Assembly: GCA_021904315.1 (NCBI GenBank) | Contig: CM038912.1 | Span: forward strand, 21,153,501 to 21,217,500 | Direction of reading: 5' to 3' | Length of the DNA: 64,000 nucleotides | From: Sphagnum magellanicum | Taxonomy: Eukaryota > Streptophyta > Sphagnopsida > Sphagnales > Sphagnaceae | Shown here: one piece after another, positions 45,580 through 57,913 of the stretch | How positions within the stretch are numbered: position 1 is the first letter of the stretch | Layout of the letters: each line of letters begins with the position of its first letter | The notes under the pieces: generated by a model | Told to the model about the DNA's origin: nothing | The model's input: the letters and a program-made list of their open reading frames with translations, nothing else | The model's database searches: none | Made by a program: the position numbers and the translations under genes

Positions 45580-47377
45580 ATGTCAACATTGCGAAGCATG
45601 ATAGGTTCAGATGCTGAGCCACCATCAGTGCAATGGTCGGCAGCATCTGTGGTGTCTGGTGATGTAATGGAGATAGCAAAACTCATGGTTTTATTGATTA
45701 TGCTCACCCTGACTGCCTGTGGCCTGTACCAAAACAGGTGTAGGCCACGGGCTGTTCAGTCCCAGGCTTCTTCTTCTCCTCATACTTCAACACCACCACC
45801 AACCGAGGCCATGGGTTAGTTAGCCCCACCCCCTTCCAATTCCCCTATCATTCAGTACACGTCTTTAGTTGATTTTCTCTATGTTCATTTCCAAAAAACA
45901 AGAATTCTCTGGGGAAAATAAGAAAATCTTATTGCAGAGTGGAAAAGGCATCCCAAAAAGTTTGTGGTGGAAAATTGAAGCAACCTTCTTGATCAGTTTT
46001 TTTTTTGGGGGGTGGGGTGAGGTGGAGGGGAGGGGAGGGGATGTTTGCTATTTTGCAATATTTTTGAGGCAGACTTAGGAGAACTTGTTTTCCAAAAAAA
46101 TTACCTCTTTTATGAAATCAGAAAATTGAAAGAAGAAAAAGAAGGGGAAAAAAAGTCTATCATGTCATTAAAAATGTGCTTGTTGTTCTTGAAGAAATAT
46201 TTTACATGAGATCAGTGAATTTTTTTCTGGAATTTTTTTGCAATTTTTAACCTGAAAAATCTGATTTTGACACATGCAATGGATTGTATGTATATTTGTT
46301 GAAATGGCTCAAATTCGCCAGAATTCAATTATTTTTAATTTCCAGATTTCTATAACAGGTTCCAGCAGGTCACAAAAGATATAGAATGATGCTTAAATCT
46401 ATTAACTTTCATATCTATTTATAGCCAAATTCGGCTAAATCGCTTTAGGGATGGATCACCACAAAAGAGAAAAACAATAGTCTGAAATGCTCAGAATAGG
46501 AGAAGGGGCTGTCTCACTAATATTTTGGAACTTTTGACTGCCGGCCTCTACTGAGATCAATTGCTACAAAATAGTCCCTTATCCTGTGTAAAACGCCCTT
46601 CAAATTTCCTATTGTAACATGTTCAAGACCTTTACAAAACCGTGTAAGGTGAGGTATAGCCTAGTGGTGATTCACAGTGTATATTATCCAATCTTAATGA
46701 TATAATTACCCCCAACATAGACTAACCAAAAGTCAATGGGTTTTCACTTAAAAGGAGGCAGTGCTTTAATTTGACAGATTTTTTCTTTTTATAACCAAAA
46801 AATTGGAATGTTTTTGGTAATTTCTGTTTTTCTAGTGTAAGTTCAACTAGATTTGCTAAAATTTTTGGAGAAATTCGCCAAATTTTCGATATCAAAATGA
46901 ATTTCAAATTTTCAATTACTTTTTAATAATTTTATTTTTTAAAACCTGGAATGAGGGGTCCATTGAGAGGAGAATTTTTCAAATGGCTGTTAATGAACAT
47001 TAATGCTTTAAAGCGTCAATAGGACTATTTTGGCCTTTGCCTTAATTGGGCCACTTTCAGTAACCATGTCATGGAGGCCAAATAACTCTTTTCTGCTGGT
47101 TGAAACAGGATGAAGATCAGGGCTATTGAGAAGGTACCCAATCAGTATGCCCCCGCTATTTGTACAAGGAAATAGAGGGAACAACATGTTGCTCACACAT
47201 ATTAGGGTTTGGGTTTTCCTTGCAGGCAATCCAGGAGCAGTGGAAATTCTGAACTCCATTGAAGGGTCACTGGAAAATGTCCCAATGAGTGTTCTGAGCT
47301 CAGATAATGATACTGTGGTCCCCGACTCTACTAACATGGTGGTGATTGAGATGGCTTCCCTTCCACTTCCCGCCTGA
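45580..47377 (+). CDS. Single-span membrane protein of unknown family, copy D (two coding exons)
   Basis: Joined coding exons 45580-45814 and 47226-47377 give 128 residues; the donor is ATGG/GTTAGT and the acceptor TTGCAG/GC, splitting a Gly codon exactly as in copy B. A Ser-rich head (SVQWSAASVVSGDVMEIAKL, including three residues absent from B), one transmembrane segment (about residues 32-50), basic NRCRPR, a Ser/Pro linker, and the tail motifs IEGSLENV, NDTVVPDST and MVVIEMASLPLPA are seen. In this copy the frame is open upstream of the ATG to 45,490, adding 30 residues if an alternative start were used, but B has a stop there. The 15-kb transposon block sits about 1 kb beyond its stop. 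Function unknown. Confidence 0.7.
45815..47225 (+). other. Second intron of copy D
   Basis: 1,411 bp with GT/AG ends, collinear with the intron of copy B and with 1-673. It includes TAGCCAAATTCGGCTA (46,432-46,447), one base off the palindrome in B and C. Confidence 0.6.
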
Positions 47378-48403
47378 CCTCAGCAAGAGCTCTGTTGTTG
47401 TTACAAGAATATTTGTGTTTGAAAACATACAGCCAGTACCCCAATGGCTATTAATTATAACTACCTTGCAAGTCATGGTGTGTTCAATTCCTATATAGGT
47501 TGTGCTAGATGCATGGTATATATAAGGTTAGCCTTAGAAAGGGTGAACTCAGGGCCTCTTGATCATGCTTGATTGGCAAACCTTATGTTATTTTCTGTAT
47601 TTTGTTTTAATTGTGTAAATTGGTTGTGAGTATGTTGTTCCCCTTACTTAATCCCGCAACTTTGGATGATTGTGTCCCATGTAAAAGGCTGTTTTGAATA
47701 TGTTTTGAAAACCTTAGCTTATTTTCTTTGATTTGCTTGGAATTGTGTAATTGGTTGTGAGTTTGTTGTTTCCCTCAATTGATCCCACAACTCTAGATGA
47801 TTATGTCCCATTGAAATTTGAATATGTATTTGAATCACCTTTGTCCATAAGGTAGCCTATGTGACTTGAAACCAAGCTTGTCCATCCTTCCCTCCAAGAG
47901 GAGCAATAATATTTGATTGATTGACCATGCCACTTTAAATAAAGAAGTAAAACTTGAAGTAGGAAGAAAGGTTTTCTACCAATTTTTATTGAAATGAAAG
48001 AAAAGTAAATATCCAAAATTGCTGAAATACACTTTGTGACTTACATTCTACATCAGGATCAGGGTTTCTTTTTCCATTTTGTGGTATTGAGAATTTGGTT
48101 AATTTTCTCCAAAAAAAAATCAAACTTTCAACTAGAAAAACATTTTTTTCCAAAATATCCCTTCTTTTTGTCCAAAAAAGCAACCAAAACACTGATCAGG
48201 ATGTAAATCACATTTGTCGAACCCATCCAGACTTGCATGCCCATGGACCCTACTAATTGCCTCTTGTCATTAACTAGTGTGAAGCAAAGACATCCAGTTC
48301 TGGTAAAAGTAACAAGCTCTGGGTTGGGATATATTCATAGTAATTTTTCAAACTTGCTCTAAATTCACTAACTATTGGATGGATGTTGAAAAAAATACTG
48401 TGA
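47378..48403 (+). repeat. 3' flank of unit D
   Basis: Very close match to 824-1,999, with one deletion (about 'gtggggcttcttagttgttc' to 'gcagcatt' in A is missing) and two ~130-bp tandem units. The match ends abruptly after 'aatactgtga' at 48,403 and resumes at 63,449. Confidence 0.75.
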
Positions 48404-49319
48404 TTTGGGCAGTTAGACTTTGCTTTTCCCTTTCAAATTCTATGTGGGCAACTACATGTCATTCTATGAGGTCTTGATAGGTTTGCTCTAAACTGGTTAT
48501 GATACCTTGTTGTTCCTAATTGGACTCCTCCATTTTGGCATAATCTTGCATCATTCGTTCCAAATTAGCTTAGAAACGCTTTAAATCATTATCGATTTTC
48601 CAGTTGAGCTGGTTAAGCTCAACATACTCTTGTTGCAAGTTCTCAATTTTCCTAACCTGTTTTGCCTCTTTCAACTTATTGGACAGGTTTTTGTTGTCAT
48701 GTTGGACTTTATTTATTTGTCCTTTGAATGTGACATAATTATTTATCATGGTTCTTCAAAGTCTTTTGCACTGTCTTTAGCTTTAAGCTACAAGTATGTA
48801 AACGGTTATGGGTTTCAGATAGATTCTATTTTATTTATTCAAATTCAACCCTAAATTTTGAAAGTTCTTATAATGACCTTGACTAAGTTGTGGCACTTTG
48901 AGCAACTTGCTTTAAAAACATACTAATCTGTTTCAGAGTTTTTGCAAAATGACTGAAAACTTGGACATGTTGGAATCTAAAAAACTATGGGTTTTCCATT
49001 TGCACAGGTTCAACTATAGGTTGGGATGATTCTATACCTACAACTATAGGTTGTGTAGGTTCTGCAATGGATACTATAAGTTCAACAGACACAACAAGCT
49101 TAATTTGGATGTTGTCAATCATTTGATCTAGGTTGGCTTCAGGTTCTTCTTCAATTCTACCCTGCATAGTTGTTGCATTAAATTTTTCTCCTCCTCCACC
49201 CCAATTTCATTTAAATAGGATTGTTCTTCATTTTTTGTTCAATCAATAACCAATGATTCGAAAGTAGTCTTGGATTTTTTTCTTAGTGGTGAGGTAACAA
49301 GTTCAAGGCTTAACCTGTC
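48404..49319 (-). mobile_element. Left part of nested block: decayed coiled-coil-like reading frame, element type unknown
   Basis: On the minus strand, patches of protein-like text are visible between stops: 'EYVELNQLNWKIDNDL', 'LERMMQDYAKMEESN', 'LEQTYQDLIE', then a 60-codon frame at 48,985-49,167 (EEEPEANLDQMIDNIQIKL). The heptad-like charge pattern suggests a coiled coil. It could be part of a retroelement gag-like or structural reading frame. I cannot assign a family. The sequence appears to continue beyond the solo LTR, at 50,149-50,263. Confidence 0.4.
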
Positions 49320-50148
49320 TGATGCACTCCCAAGTCCCGGGTTGAACCCACTCGAGGGTCCAACTATGTTGAGTTGTGGAAAGTTGGGACTTGAGGGGCG
49401 CTCCCGACTTCCAGCACTGAAGAGGGGTAGAAGGGCGTGCTAGAAGTCCCGGGATTAGACTAGGAAGATGGATTAGAAGATCAAGCACGAATCTGCATCC
49501 AAAACCAACCACAAGGGGGTTAGTTCACATTTGGGAACACCCTTGGGTGTTGGGACAAGCCACGGGCAACTTGGAGTACTTGACTCACCATGGCCCGGAC
49601 TTGGGGGAAGCCACCACCTTCCCCCATATATTATTCTCTGCGTCTCACCACCGAGGCTACATCCAAATGGGTCTTTTTCCCGGGACTCCCAAGTTGGAGT
49701 CCCAAAATTGTCCCGAAATTGTCCCGATTGGAGTCCCGGAACTTTGGGAGCTCGTAACTCCCGACTGCCAAGTCTGATCGCAACGAGGTCTAAACCAAAG
49801 TTGTAGCCCTTGTCGAGATATTTCCAATGCCGTGTCGCACTCTCAATTCGGACGTCGGGAAGAGGTCGATTACCAACTTTTAGTGGTCGGGAGTCAAACT
49901 GCCAGTTTGACTCCCGACCCTTCTTTTGCCCATAACTTGGGCTGTAGATGTCCAAATGACCAATGCGAGGCCATTTTCGATATCAACGCTTCAAGACCTT
50001 TCCAATGACACCAATAATACCCCAATGCGAGGTGTTTTGGGCCTTGCTATTGAACTCCAAACATTCGGGAGTCTCGAAGGACTCCAAATCCCTAACTTTG
50101 GGAGTGTTGGGCTTCACCCCCACACTTTGCCAAAGTGGGGTTGTGACA
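49320..50148 (-). mobile_element. Solo LTR of the chromovirus family (829 bp, target duplication CTGTC)
   Basis: Starts TGATGCACTCCCAAG and ends GGTTGTGACA on this strand, the complement of the family's LTR ends. It is flanked by CTGTC on both sides (49,315-49,319 and 50,149-50,153), a perfect 5-bp duplication. It has no internal region, so LTR-LTR recombination is inferred. Shorter and more diverged than the other LTRs. Long frames inside (for example 49,473-49,955) are not genes. Confidence 0.88.
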
Positions 50149-50263
50149 CTGTCCCTTCGTGTAAGTGGTTTTGTGTGCATCTTCAATTGATGAAATTAAC
50201 GTGTTGGTAAGGTGATGTTATAGTTGAATGTGTTAGTTTTTTCTCCTCAAGAACTACTCCCTT

Positions 50264-51222
50264 TGACGCACTCCCAACTCCTGGAAGGACTCAAATGTGA
50301 GTCCAAGTAAAAACAATGGAAGAGGAAGGAGTCAGGGCATGCTCCCTAGCTCACAACACTTTGAGGGGCAAAAGGGTGTGTTGGAGCTCCAGGATGGGAC
50401 TAGGAAGATTTGACAAGCTTCACTCACTCACACAGGCCTGTACACAACCCACACAAAGTGGTTAGTACTTAGTTGGAGCACCTTTGATGCTAGGACAAGC
50501 CATGGGCAACATGGACACACTAAATTCACCACAGCCCGGACTTGGGGGAAGCCACCACCTTCCCCCCTTATATATACTCTGTGGTTGGCCATAGAGCCTA
50601 CATCCAAATGACTTTTCTCCCCTGAAACTCCCGAGTGGGAGTCCCAAAATTGCGCCGGTTGGGACTTTGGAGCCCCATAACTTTGCGAGCAAACCTCGGA
50701 TCGAGATGCGATTCCAAGAAGAGTTATAGCTTTCGTCAAAAGCTTTCCAACAGTATGTCACACACCTTGTGCAGTCAAGTAAATCGGGTCGATTCTCGAT
50801 TTTTTTTGGTCGGGAATCAAACTGCCCTTTCATTTGGCCATAACTTGTGTTTGAAATGTTTAAATGAGTAATGCAAGCCCATTTTAGACATCTATGTTCT
50901 AAGAGCTTTCTAATGATATGAAGAACGCCACAAACCATTGAGTTTTGACCCCTGAAATCGCTCTCTAAAGTTTCAGGAGTCCATGAGGATTCCATTTCCC
51001 AAAGTGGGAGTTATCCTGGGAGTTGTCTTGGGAGTGTGAGGGTTCACTCCCTCATACTCCCTCATAGTTTCTTACACTCTCAAGAATATGTGATGTGACT
51101 CCTGGGCTTTTTCTTGGTTCGCATCCTTGCGACCTCTTTGCCTTGACTCTTAGGCTTCCTCTTGGCCTTTAACCTTGTAATCCCTTTGCTTTGATTATGA
51201 GCCCAAAGCTAGGGTTGCGACA
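50264..51222 (-). mobile_element. LTR of the same family, no matching target duplication
   Basis: Begins TGACGCACTCCCAAC and ends AGGGTTGCGACA on this strand. The flanking pentamers (CCCTT and ATGTG) differ. The right side abuts minus-strand copia sequence and the left side abuts the unassigned segment, so a deletion or recombination with another copy has probably joined unlike flanks. Confidence 0.8.
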
Positions 51223-53340
51223 ATGTGTGAATAACATGGAATTCACTTCAAGCATGTTCACATCCAAGGTGAACATTCGTCCATTCCTTTCCCCTTTTAC
51301 AATTAATTTACCTTGGTTCTTCATGTTTTTCATAAAACATCCATTTGGGTTGAATGTCGCCTGTAAACCTTGTTCCACCATTTGGCCTATGGAAACCATT
51401 TTTTTCTATTATGGTTGGAACATGAAGTATATCTTTCAAGTAATTTGGTGTTGCAACCCTAGCCTTGGGCTCGTGACTGAAGCAAAGGGCTTGCAAGGAA
51501 GTCAAGGCAAGAGGAAGCCCGAGAGTCACATCACATACTCCTGGGAGTTTAAGAAGTGCGAAGGAGTATGAGGGAGTGAACCTTCACACTCCCAAGGCAA
51601 CTCCCACTTTGGGAAATGGAATCCCGATGGACTCCTAAAACTTTAGATAATGATTTCAAGGGTCAATGACTTGTGGCGTTTATATCATTGAAAAGCTCTT
51701 GGAATGTGAATGTCTAAAATGGGTTCGTATTGCTCACTTGAACATTTGAAACACAAGTTAGGACCAAAAGAATGGTCGGGAATCAAACTACCAATTTGAC
51801 TCCTGACTGGAAAAAGTCAGGAATCAACCCGATTTACTTAGTTGCAGAGGGCGTGCCACATACCGTTGCAAAGCTTTCAACGAGAGCTACAACTTTTCTT
51901 CACACTGCACCTCAATTAAAGGTCTGCTCGCAAAATTATAGGGCTCCAAATTCCCGAAAGTCCCAACCTACGTGATTTCGGGACTCTCATTCGGGAGTCC
52001 CGAGAAAGAAAAGCCACTTGGATGTAGGCTTTGTGGCCAGTCACAGAGTATAATATAAGGGGGGAAGGTGGTGGTTTTCCCCCAAGTCTGGGTCGTGGTG
52101 AGTCTAGTGTGTCCGTGTTGCCCGTGGCTCGTCCTAACACCAAAGGTGCTCCAACTAAGCACTAACCACTTTGTGTGGGTTATGTGTAGGCCCGTGTGAG
52201 TGAGTGAGTGAAGCTTGTCAACTCTTCCTAGTCCCATCCTGGAGCTCCAACAAGCCCCTTTGCCCCTCAAAGTGTTGTGAGTTAGGGAGCGTGCCCCGAT
52301 TCCTTCCTCTTCCGTTGTCTTCTACTTGGACTCACATTTGAGTCCTTCCAGGAGTTGGGAGTGCGTCATTTGGGATGTGTAGTGTCATCACCAGTTTCCA
52401 CAAGCCCTAGTGTTTTCAAATCCTTTATGTCTTTAAACCATCATCCATGATTAGTCATGTGGTTTGAAGCTCCAGAATCCACGTACCAGACATTATTATC
52501 TGATACACCTCCTATCATTGAATTTGCCATGTGTTGCATCATAAACAATTACTCATCACCTTGATTGCTAGTTGATATAGTTCCCTTGTTACAACTTTTC
52601 ATTTCGTGCATCATGCTCCCTTTGATAATAGTTCTTTGTCGGCCCATGTTTTCCATAGTAGTAGCAATTTGAGTCACTATTTAGTTGTTGACCTCGATGA
52701 CTTCCATCACGACCTTCACAATTTCCTCTTCCTCTAAAGTTTCCTCGTCCACCTCCATGGGGTTGGCCTTCATGTTGATGATGTCCACCATGCGAGTTTT
52801 TGTGTCGACTTTGAAATGAGGTTTTACCACCTCTACTTCTACCTCTATTAGTATTTGAGTAGAAAACATTTTCGTGTGATCCTCCATTGGATGAAGTACC
52901 AACAATTTTCATCTCTTCACTTATAAGTAATGTTATTAAGTTTTGGAAATCGGGAAATATTTCTCTAACTACAATTGAAATATGAAACTGGTTATAGTTT
53001 TTTTTCCAAGTCCATTCAAGGTCACAACCACTAAATTTTCATCATCTATAGGGGCCCCTATAGATGTAAGAACATCTACAAGGGTTTTCACCTTTATAGA
53101 ATAGTCATTGATGTTCATCTTGTTTTTTTGTAAATTATGCAACTTTTGCTTGAGCTACATTTTGCGGGCTTGTGTATTGATGATGTTATACATCTTCATC
53201 AATGTATCTCAAGCTTGCTTGGGTGATTTTGCATCTTGAATATGCATAATCATGGAATCAAACACATTCATAGAAAGCCAATACAAAACTTTCCTTACTT
53301 TTTCATGCCAAGTTCTATTGGCTTGAATTTGTTGTTATGT
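51223..53340 (-). mobile_element. Minus-strand Ty1/copia fragment (gag, protease start), interrupted
   Basis: Read on the minus strand from 53,340 it parallels the plus-strand copia at 60.9-62.2 kb: gag (ANRTWHEK, VLYWLSM, SMIMHIQDAK), a Gly/Arg/His-rich region (frame 52,912-52,589) ending in a decayed zinc knuckle (CYYYGKHG), the protease signature VDSGASNHM (about 52,480) and the following NPNGCF / FTLDVNMLEVNSMLF segment (51,399-51,200). Stops and frameshifts occur throughout. It is split by the solo LTR at 51,449-52,368 and cut at 53,340, where chromovirus sequence starts. Confidence 0.8.
51449..52368 (+). mobile_element. Solo LTR of the chromovirus family (920 bp, target duplication TTTGG)
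   Basis: TGTTGCAACCCTAGCC to GGGAGTGCGTCA, flanked by TTTGG at 51,444-51,448 and 52,369-52,373. It is inserted in the minus-strand copia fragment. Confidence 0.92.
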
Positions 53341-53935
53341 GTGGTTTGATGCGAGTGAGGAAGTACCCATGGTCACACAACTTGATGAAAAGAGGCAACA
53401 CTTGTGGGAAATGGCCAAGGCCAATCTTGAGAAGGTGCATAAAAGGTACAAGGACTTTGTAGACAAGTTTTGACGAGAGGTGAATTTTGAAGAAGGGGAT
53501 GAAATGTGGTTGAACATCAAGAATTTCCAGTTGCTAAAAGGTTTGAGCCACAAGTTCTTGGGTCCATATGCGGGCCCATTCAAAGTGTTGGAAAAAAAGT
53601 TTCCCAACACGTACAAATTAGAACTACTGGAAAATCTTAAGGTTCATTTCGTATTTCATGTTCCGCTTTTGAAGCCAGTCGCTCGTGATGCCTCAAGGCC
53701 CAATCAAGAGCATAACTCAAGGCGCCCTTCGGACTTGGTTCATAATGAACTAGAATTTGAAATGGAGGTCGTGCTCAAATCAAGGCAACTAAGGGGGCGA
53801 GAGCGGGAGTACTTGGTGAAGTGGAAAGGATACCATCCAATAAAGGCATCTTGGGTGAATGAGTCCGACATGGAACATGCCCAAGAAGCCATAGAAGAAT
53901 TCCACAATAGACTAGCAAAGAGGCAAAGGAAATGA
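53341..53935 (+). pseudogene. Ty3/gypsy chromovirus integrase C-terminus and chromodomain
   Basis: The 3' end of pol. From about 53,345: WFDASEEVPMVTQLDEKRQ, typical of the region after the integrase core, then an in-frame TGA (53,471-53,473), then a continuous frame to 53,935. This contains the GPF-type module (GDEMWLNIKN, HKFLGPYAGPFKVLEK, YKLELLENL, FHVPLLKP) and a chromodomain (REYLVKWKGYHPIKASWVN), which in chromoviruses directs integration to particular chromatin. It ends at a TGA. Reverse transcriptase and the integrase core are missing, cut off at the copia junction. Confidence 0.88.
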
Positions 53936-54239
53936 TGAAGACATCACCTTTATTTTAGTGGGTTGGAAAATTACACATGTACCACATTAAGTTGCAAGTG
54001 AAATAAAGGCTAAGTTTTAAAACTTTCAAGAGGTTGCATCACAAACATAAAGAGTATGATAAAAAGGGGTTGTCAAGTGGCATGGACAAATGGAACTCTC
54101 TTGCATAAGCCCAAATCAAAATTGGACTCCTAGGTGAGGGTTAAGAAAAATATTGGCCCTAAAAGAAGAGGAGGCAAACAAGGTGAGCTTATGGGGACGT
54201 GCACATGCCCAAAGTGCATCCCAAAGGATTGGTTGGTAG
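53936..54239 (+). other. 3' untranslated region of the chromovirus, first part
   Basis: Sequence between the pol stop and the CACTA insertion. It resumes at 57,425 after the CACTA element. Confidence 0.6.
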
Positions 54240-54589
54240 CACTAGTAGAAATCATCCAAAATGTAACCAGTCAATCTACGACTACATGCGATTTATAGTC
54301 GTTTGCGACTAGATTTGAGAATATTTACAACTACAAGACCAACTTTCAACTATTTTGGTCATTTTCACAACTATGATGCAATTATTAGAAATTTCATCCT
54401 ATTGGTTACATCAATTTTACATTTATTTTCATCCATTAATAGGTTGATATGTCCCATTAGTCACAATAGTCACCAAATTAGTTGCATCCTAAAGGTATTC
54501 TACAATGACATACGGGTATATTTTAATGTATGTACTAATTATATATATATGCATACATATGTATATTGTTCATATAATGAATCGCAAAA

Positions 54590-55580
54590 TTAATATTTGA
54601 ACTTTGATTTTTTTTATTCAAATATGAATATTGATATTTCAATTATGAAAAAAATGTTATTTTTACTTTTAAAAAATTTTATTAAAATTTGAAACTTGAT
54701 ATTTGAATCTGAAAATTGTTATTTCAATTGTTTAAAACATTATTTGAATTTGAAAATTTTGATTGAATATGATATTTTCAATTCAAAAAGACTGATTTGA
54801 TCTAAAAATTGATTTTGAATTCTAAATTAATATTTTCGAATCCAAAAATTAGTATTTCAATTCAGAAAATTATAATTGATCATAAAAATGGATTAATTTG
54901 AATATTCCATTTAATTTTGAATATTTTTATGTGAATATGAAATTTATATTTCAGCTATGAAAAATTTTCATTTATATTTTAAATAATCATTTAATTCGAA
55001 CCTGAAATTTAAATTTTCAAAATTAATACTTCAAGTCTGAAAATTAGTAATTGAGTCTAAAAATGGACATTTCAATTTTGAATATTGTTATTTGAATATG
55101 AAAATTAACATTTCAATTCCGAAAATTTTTACTTAAATTCAAAAAACTTTTTTGATCTAAAATCTGATATTTGAATTCTAAATTATTATTTTTGAATCTA
55201 AAAATTATTATTTCAATTTAAAAAACTTTATTGACTCTAAAAATTGGCAACTTGATTTTAAATATTTTAATTTCAACTTGAAATTTGATATTTGAATTTT
55301 GAAGTTTAAAATTTAAATTTTAAGAAATTATTTGACTTGAAAGTTGAAATTGGAATTCCATATTATTATTCTGGATTCTCAGAATTAATATTTCAATTCA
55401 GAAAATTATTAATTAAGTCTTCAAATGCAAATTTTAATTTTGAATATTATTATTTGAATCTGAAAATTAACATTTCAATTCTGAAATTTCTTATTTAACT
55501 TCTAAAAACTTCTAAAAACCGATATTTGAATTCTGAATTACTTTTTTGGAATCTTAAATTTATATTTAAAAAAAATTATT
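54590..55580 (+). repeat. Degenerate 'tttgaattctgaaaattgatatt' array inside the CACTA element
   Basis: About a kilobase in which 'atttcaattctgaaaatt' and 'atttgaatctgaaaattgat' variants alternate roughly every 35-40 bases. This is typical of internal minisatellite filling of non-autonomous transposons. Confidence 0.7.
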
Positions 55581-56789
55581 GATTGAATTTCAAGGGTTTT
55601 TTTTACTACTGCTATCCATAATAAATCACTTTTATAAATAATTATAAATGATTATGTTTATTAAATCTAAGTGATACTAAATAATTATTGTTATGACATA
55701 GATTTGAATATTATATAATTTATATTATTATATTAGAAGAAATCAAATAAATAAATTAATGTGACATTACTTTAAAATCATTGTAATTACTTCATATAAG
55801 AATTAATTAGTATGTGCATAATTATTTTCTAATTGAACATAATTATTCACACTCTTTAATTTATAACTTCAAACCTGAATTAAAAATTTGGAAAAAATTA
55901 TAGTGTAGTTGGAATAATTATTTTACTGATTTTAATTTCACGAATTATTATACAATAATATTATCTTAAAACATTCTGTGATTAATCATCTATGATAAAT
56001 ATTTTATAGTAATTTTATAGTAATTATGAAAATTAATGTTATGTTTAACAAATTATTGTATTTATAGTTAATAATTACCAAGAGAAAAAAATTATTTGAC
56101 CTATAATAATTTTTACAAAAATAAATGTTATTATACAATAAATAATGTAATTAGTTGAATAATAATTCTTCAAAATTTTGTGTAAAAATTTACTTCCTAA
56201 TAAAAAAATTTAATTCATTATATATAATTTTAAAATAGATATTTAGAATATTTAATTTTAAATTATAACCATTAAATTTATTTCATATTAATTATATTAT
56301 ATATAGTTCGATCAGATTCTGAAAAATAATTAAATATTTTTAAATATTTTATTATTTATGAATTATGTATTAACAACTTGTGAGTAACTAGACAGTTAGT
56401 TTGTCAAATATGAAGAAGGTGTTACTTATTTAAGTAATTGATAATGAATACTGAATATTTGTAGTGTATAGTTTATAATTTAAATATATGTAAATTTCAT
56501 CATTATGAACTAAATGATTATTTAATTATCTAGTACTTGAATTGTTTACAAATCTAAAAACCCTAGAAAATAAGGGATGAAGAAAGCTTTGGAATTACAA
56601 TTTAGTTTGTAAGGAAGTTGCAACTTCAAAACTTATCCCATATTGTTTGTTCTCCATTCCTATTTTGAACACTATATAAACAAAGGGGTGTGCCTATGCA
56701 ATTTCACATTAAGAAGTTTGTGCACATGGGATGAACTAATCAAAAGGCTCAACCCAAAACAAAAAAACAAATAATGCACAATTCTTAAA

Positions 56790-57030
56790 TACATACCTCC
56801 CCAACCTACTTATCTATCTAGCTAGGTAGGTACCTAGTTTGACCTACCCATCTAGGTCAGCCTATGTACCTACCTATTTAAGTACCTACTTATATGAGTA
56901 GGTATTTAGCTTAAGAAGGTAGAACCTACCTATTTACTACTTTACCTAGGTAGGTAGGTAGGTAAGTAGGTAAGGATTGTAGGCACCTATTTATGTACCT
57001 ACCTAGGTACCTACCAACCTAATATTAATA
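56790..57030 (+). repeat. CCTA/TAGG tetranucleotide tract inside the CACTA element
   Basis: Mixed 'ctacctac' and 'taggtagg' runs on the same strand, so the tract can fold on itself. Confidence 0.7.
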
Positions 57031-57424
57031 TTTTTATTAAATTATTTTTAATGCCACGTGGCATATTTACATTGGTCCACGTGCCATAATATAAGATCAT
57101 CCAAGTCTTTGAATTGAATGTCTTAGATTATTTCAAAATAATAATAATAATAATATAAATAATCATATATCAAAACACGTGGCAGCACATGATTTGGCTT
57201 GAATTGTGACCAAAATAGTCGCATATTAGTCGCATGTGATAATACGTATACAATGGAGTCAAAGGATGAAATGTATTTGTTGACTTTATACTCTTTGTCA
57301 TTTGCGACTAGTTTTCACATGTGACTTGTCTTAGGCGATTAAAAGGATTTTAGTTGCAAAATGTCTCTTACGACTAAAATTTAGTCGCAAAGAGCAGTCG
57401 AAAATACATGTTTTTCTTCTAGTG

Positions 57425-57900
57425 TAGTGGTGGCCAACGCGGGAAGTCATGACCCCTTCGCGTACTATAATCGCGTAGTTTGGGACTTAGGCTTTTACAA
57501 AGCCTAAACGTTCCTTCTTGTACTTTGATAGGCACACCTTTAGTTAGGCTTGATTGTTGTGATTGAGGTGCAAAGGTGGGAAAGGAATGATGTCCAGTAA
57601 CTTAGGTCAAGATTAGATTTGACTTGAGTTCCTCATGAGAGGAGGGATGGAAATTGCCTCCCAAATGAGGGCTTCGTCAATTAGGTTAATTTAGGTCTTT
57701 TGACGAAGCAATGGTTAAGGGTTTTTAAAAGACCCTTCTTAGACTTGTCAAGAAAGTGTTAGAAACTTGGGGACGCTTGAGTTAGCTTGAGGCAAAGTCT
57801 TGCCGCAAAAGTCGACATTTAATGGCCAAGGATCCAAATGAAAGCAATTACATTGAGGAAATAATTTTTAAGTGTCAATGAGGGCATTGACCTCTTCTTC
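57425..57900 (+). other. 3' untranslated region of the chromovirus, second part
   Basis: Continues from 54,239 to the polypurine tract. No frame of note. Confidence 0.55.
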
Positions 57901-57913
57901 TAGTGGGGGAGAG
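57901..57913 (+). promoter_or_regulatory. Polypurine tract of the chromovirus
   Basis: 'AGTGGGGGAGAG' immediately precedes the LTR start TGTTGCAACC, the standard plus-strand priming site of Ty3/gypsy elements. It ties the LTR family to the chromodomain-bearing pol. Confidence 0.85.

Larger units (their letters stand above)
54240..57424. mobile_element. CACTA (En/Spm-type) DNA transposon, non-autonomous, 3,185 bp
   Basis: Ends CACTAGTAGAAA and TTTCTTCTAGTG are inverted repeats (11 of 12), flanked by the 3-bp duplication TAG (54,237-54,239 and 57,425-57,427). Sub-terminal regions carry many 'gcgacta'/'tagtcgca' words in both orientations, the expected arrangement for transposase binding sites. 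No transposase frame was found. The interior is very AT-rich and holds a degenerate array and GTAGG tracts, so it moved, if at all, with a transposase supplied from elsewhere. It sits in the 3' untranslated part of the chromovirus. Confidence 0.9.

Noticed and set aside
49473..52270. Long frames (up to 177 codons) between 49.4 and 52.3 kb
   Set aside because: They lie inside LTRs, are not kept between LTR copies, and match no protein.
53335..53616. 93-codon minus-strand frame opposite the chromodomain frame
   Set aside because: It is the complement of the conserved chromovirus pol end on the plus strand.
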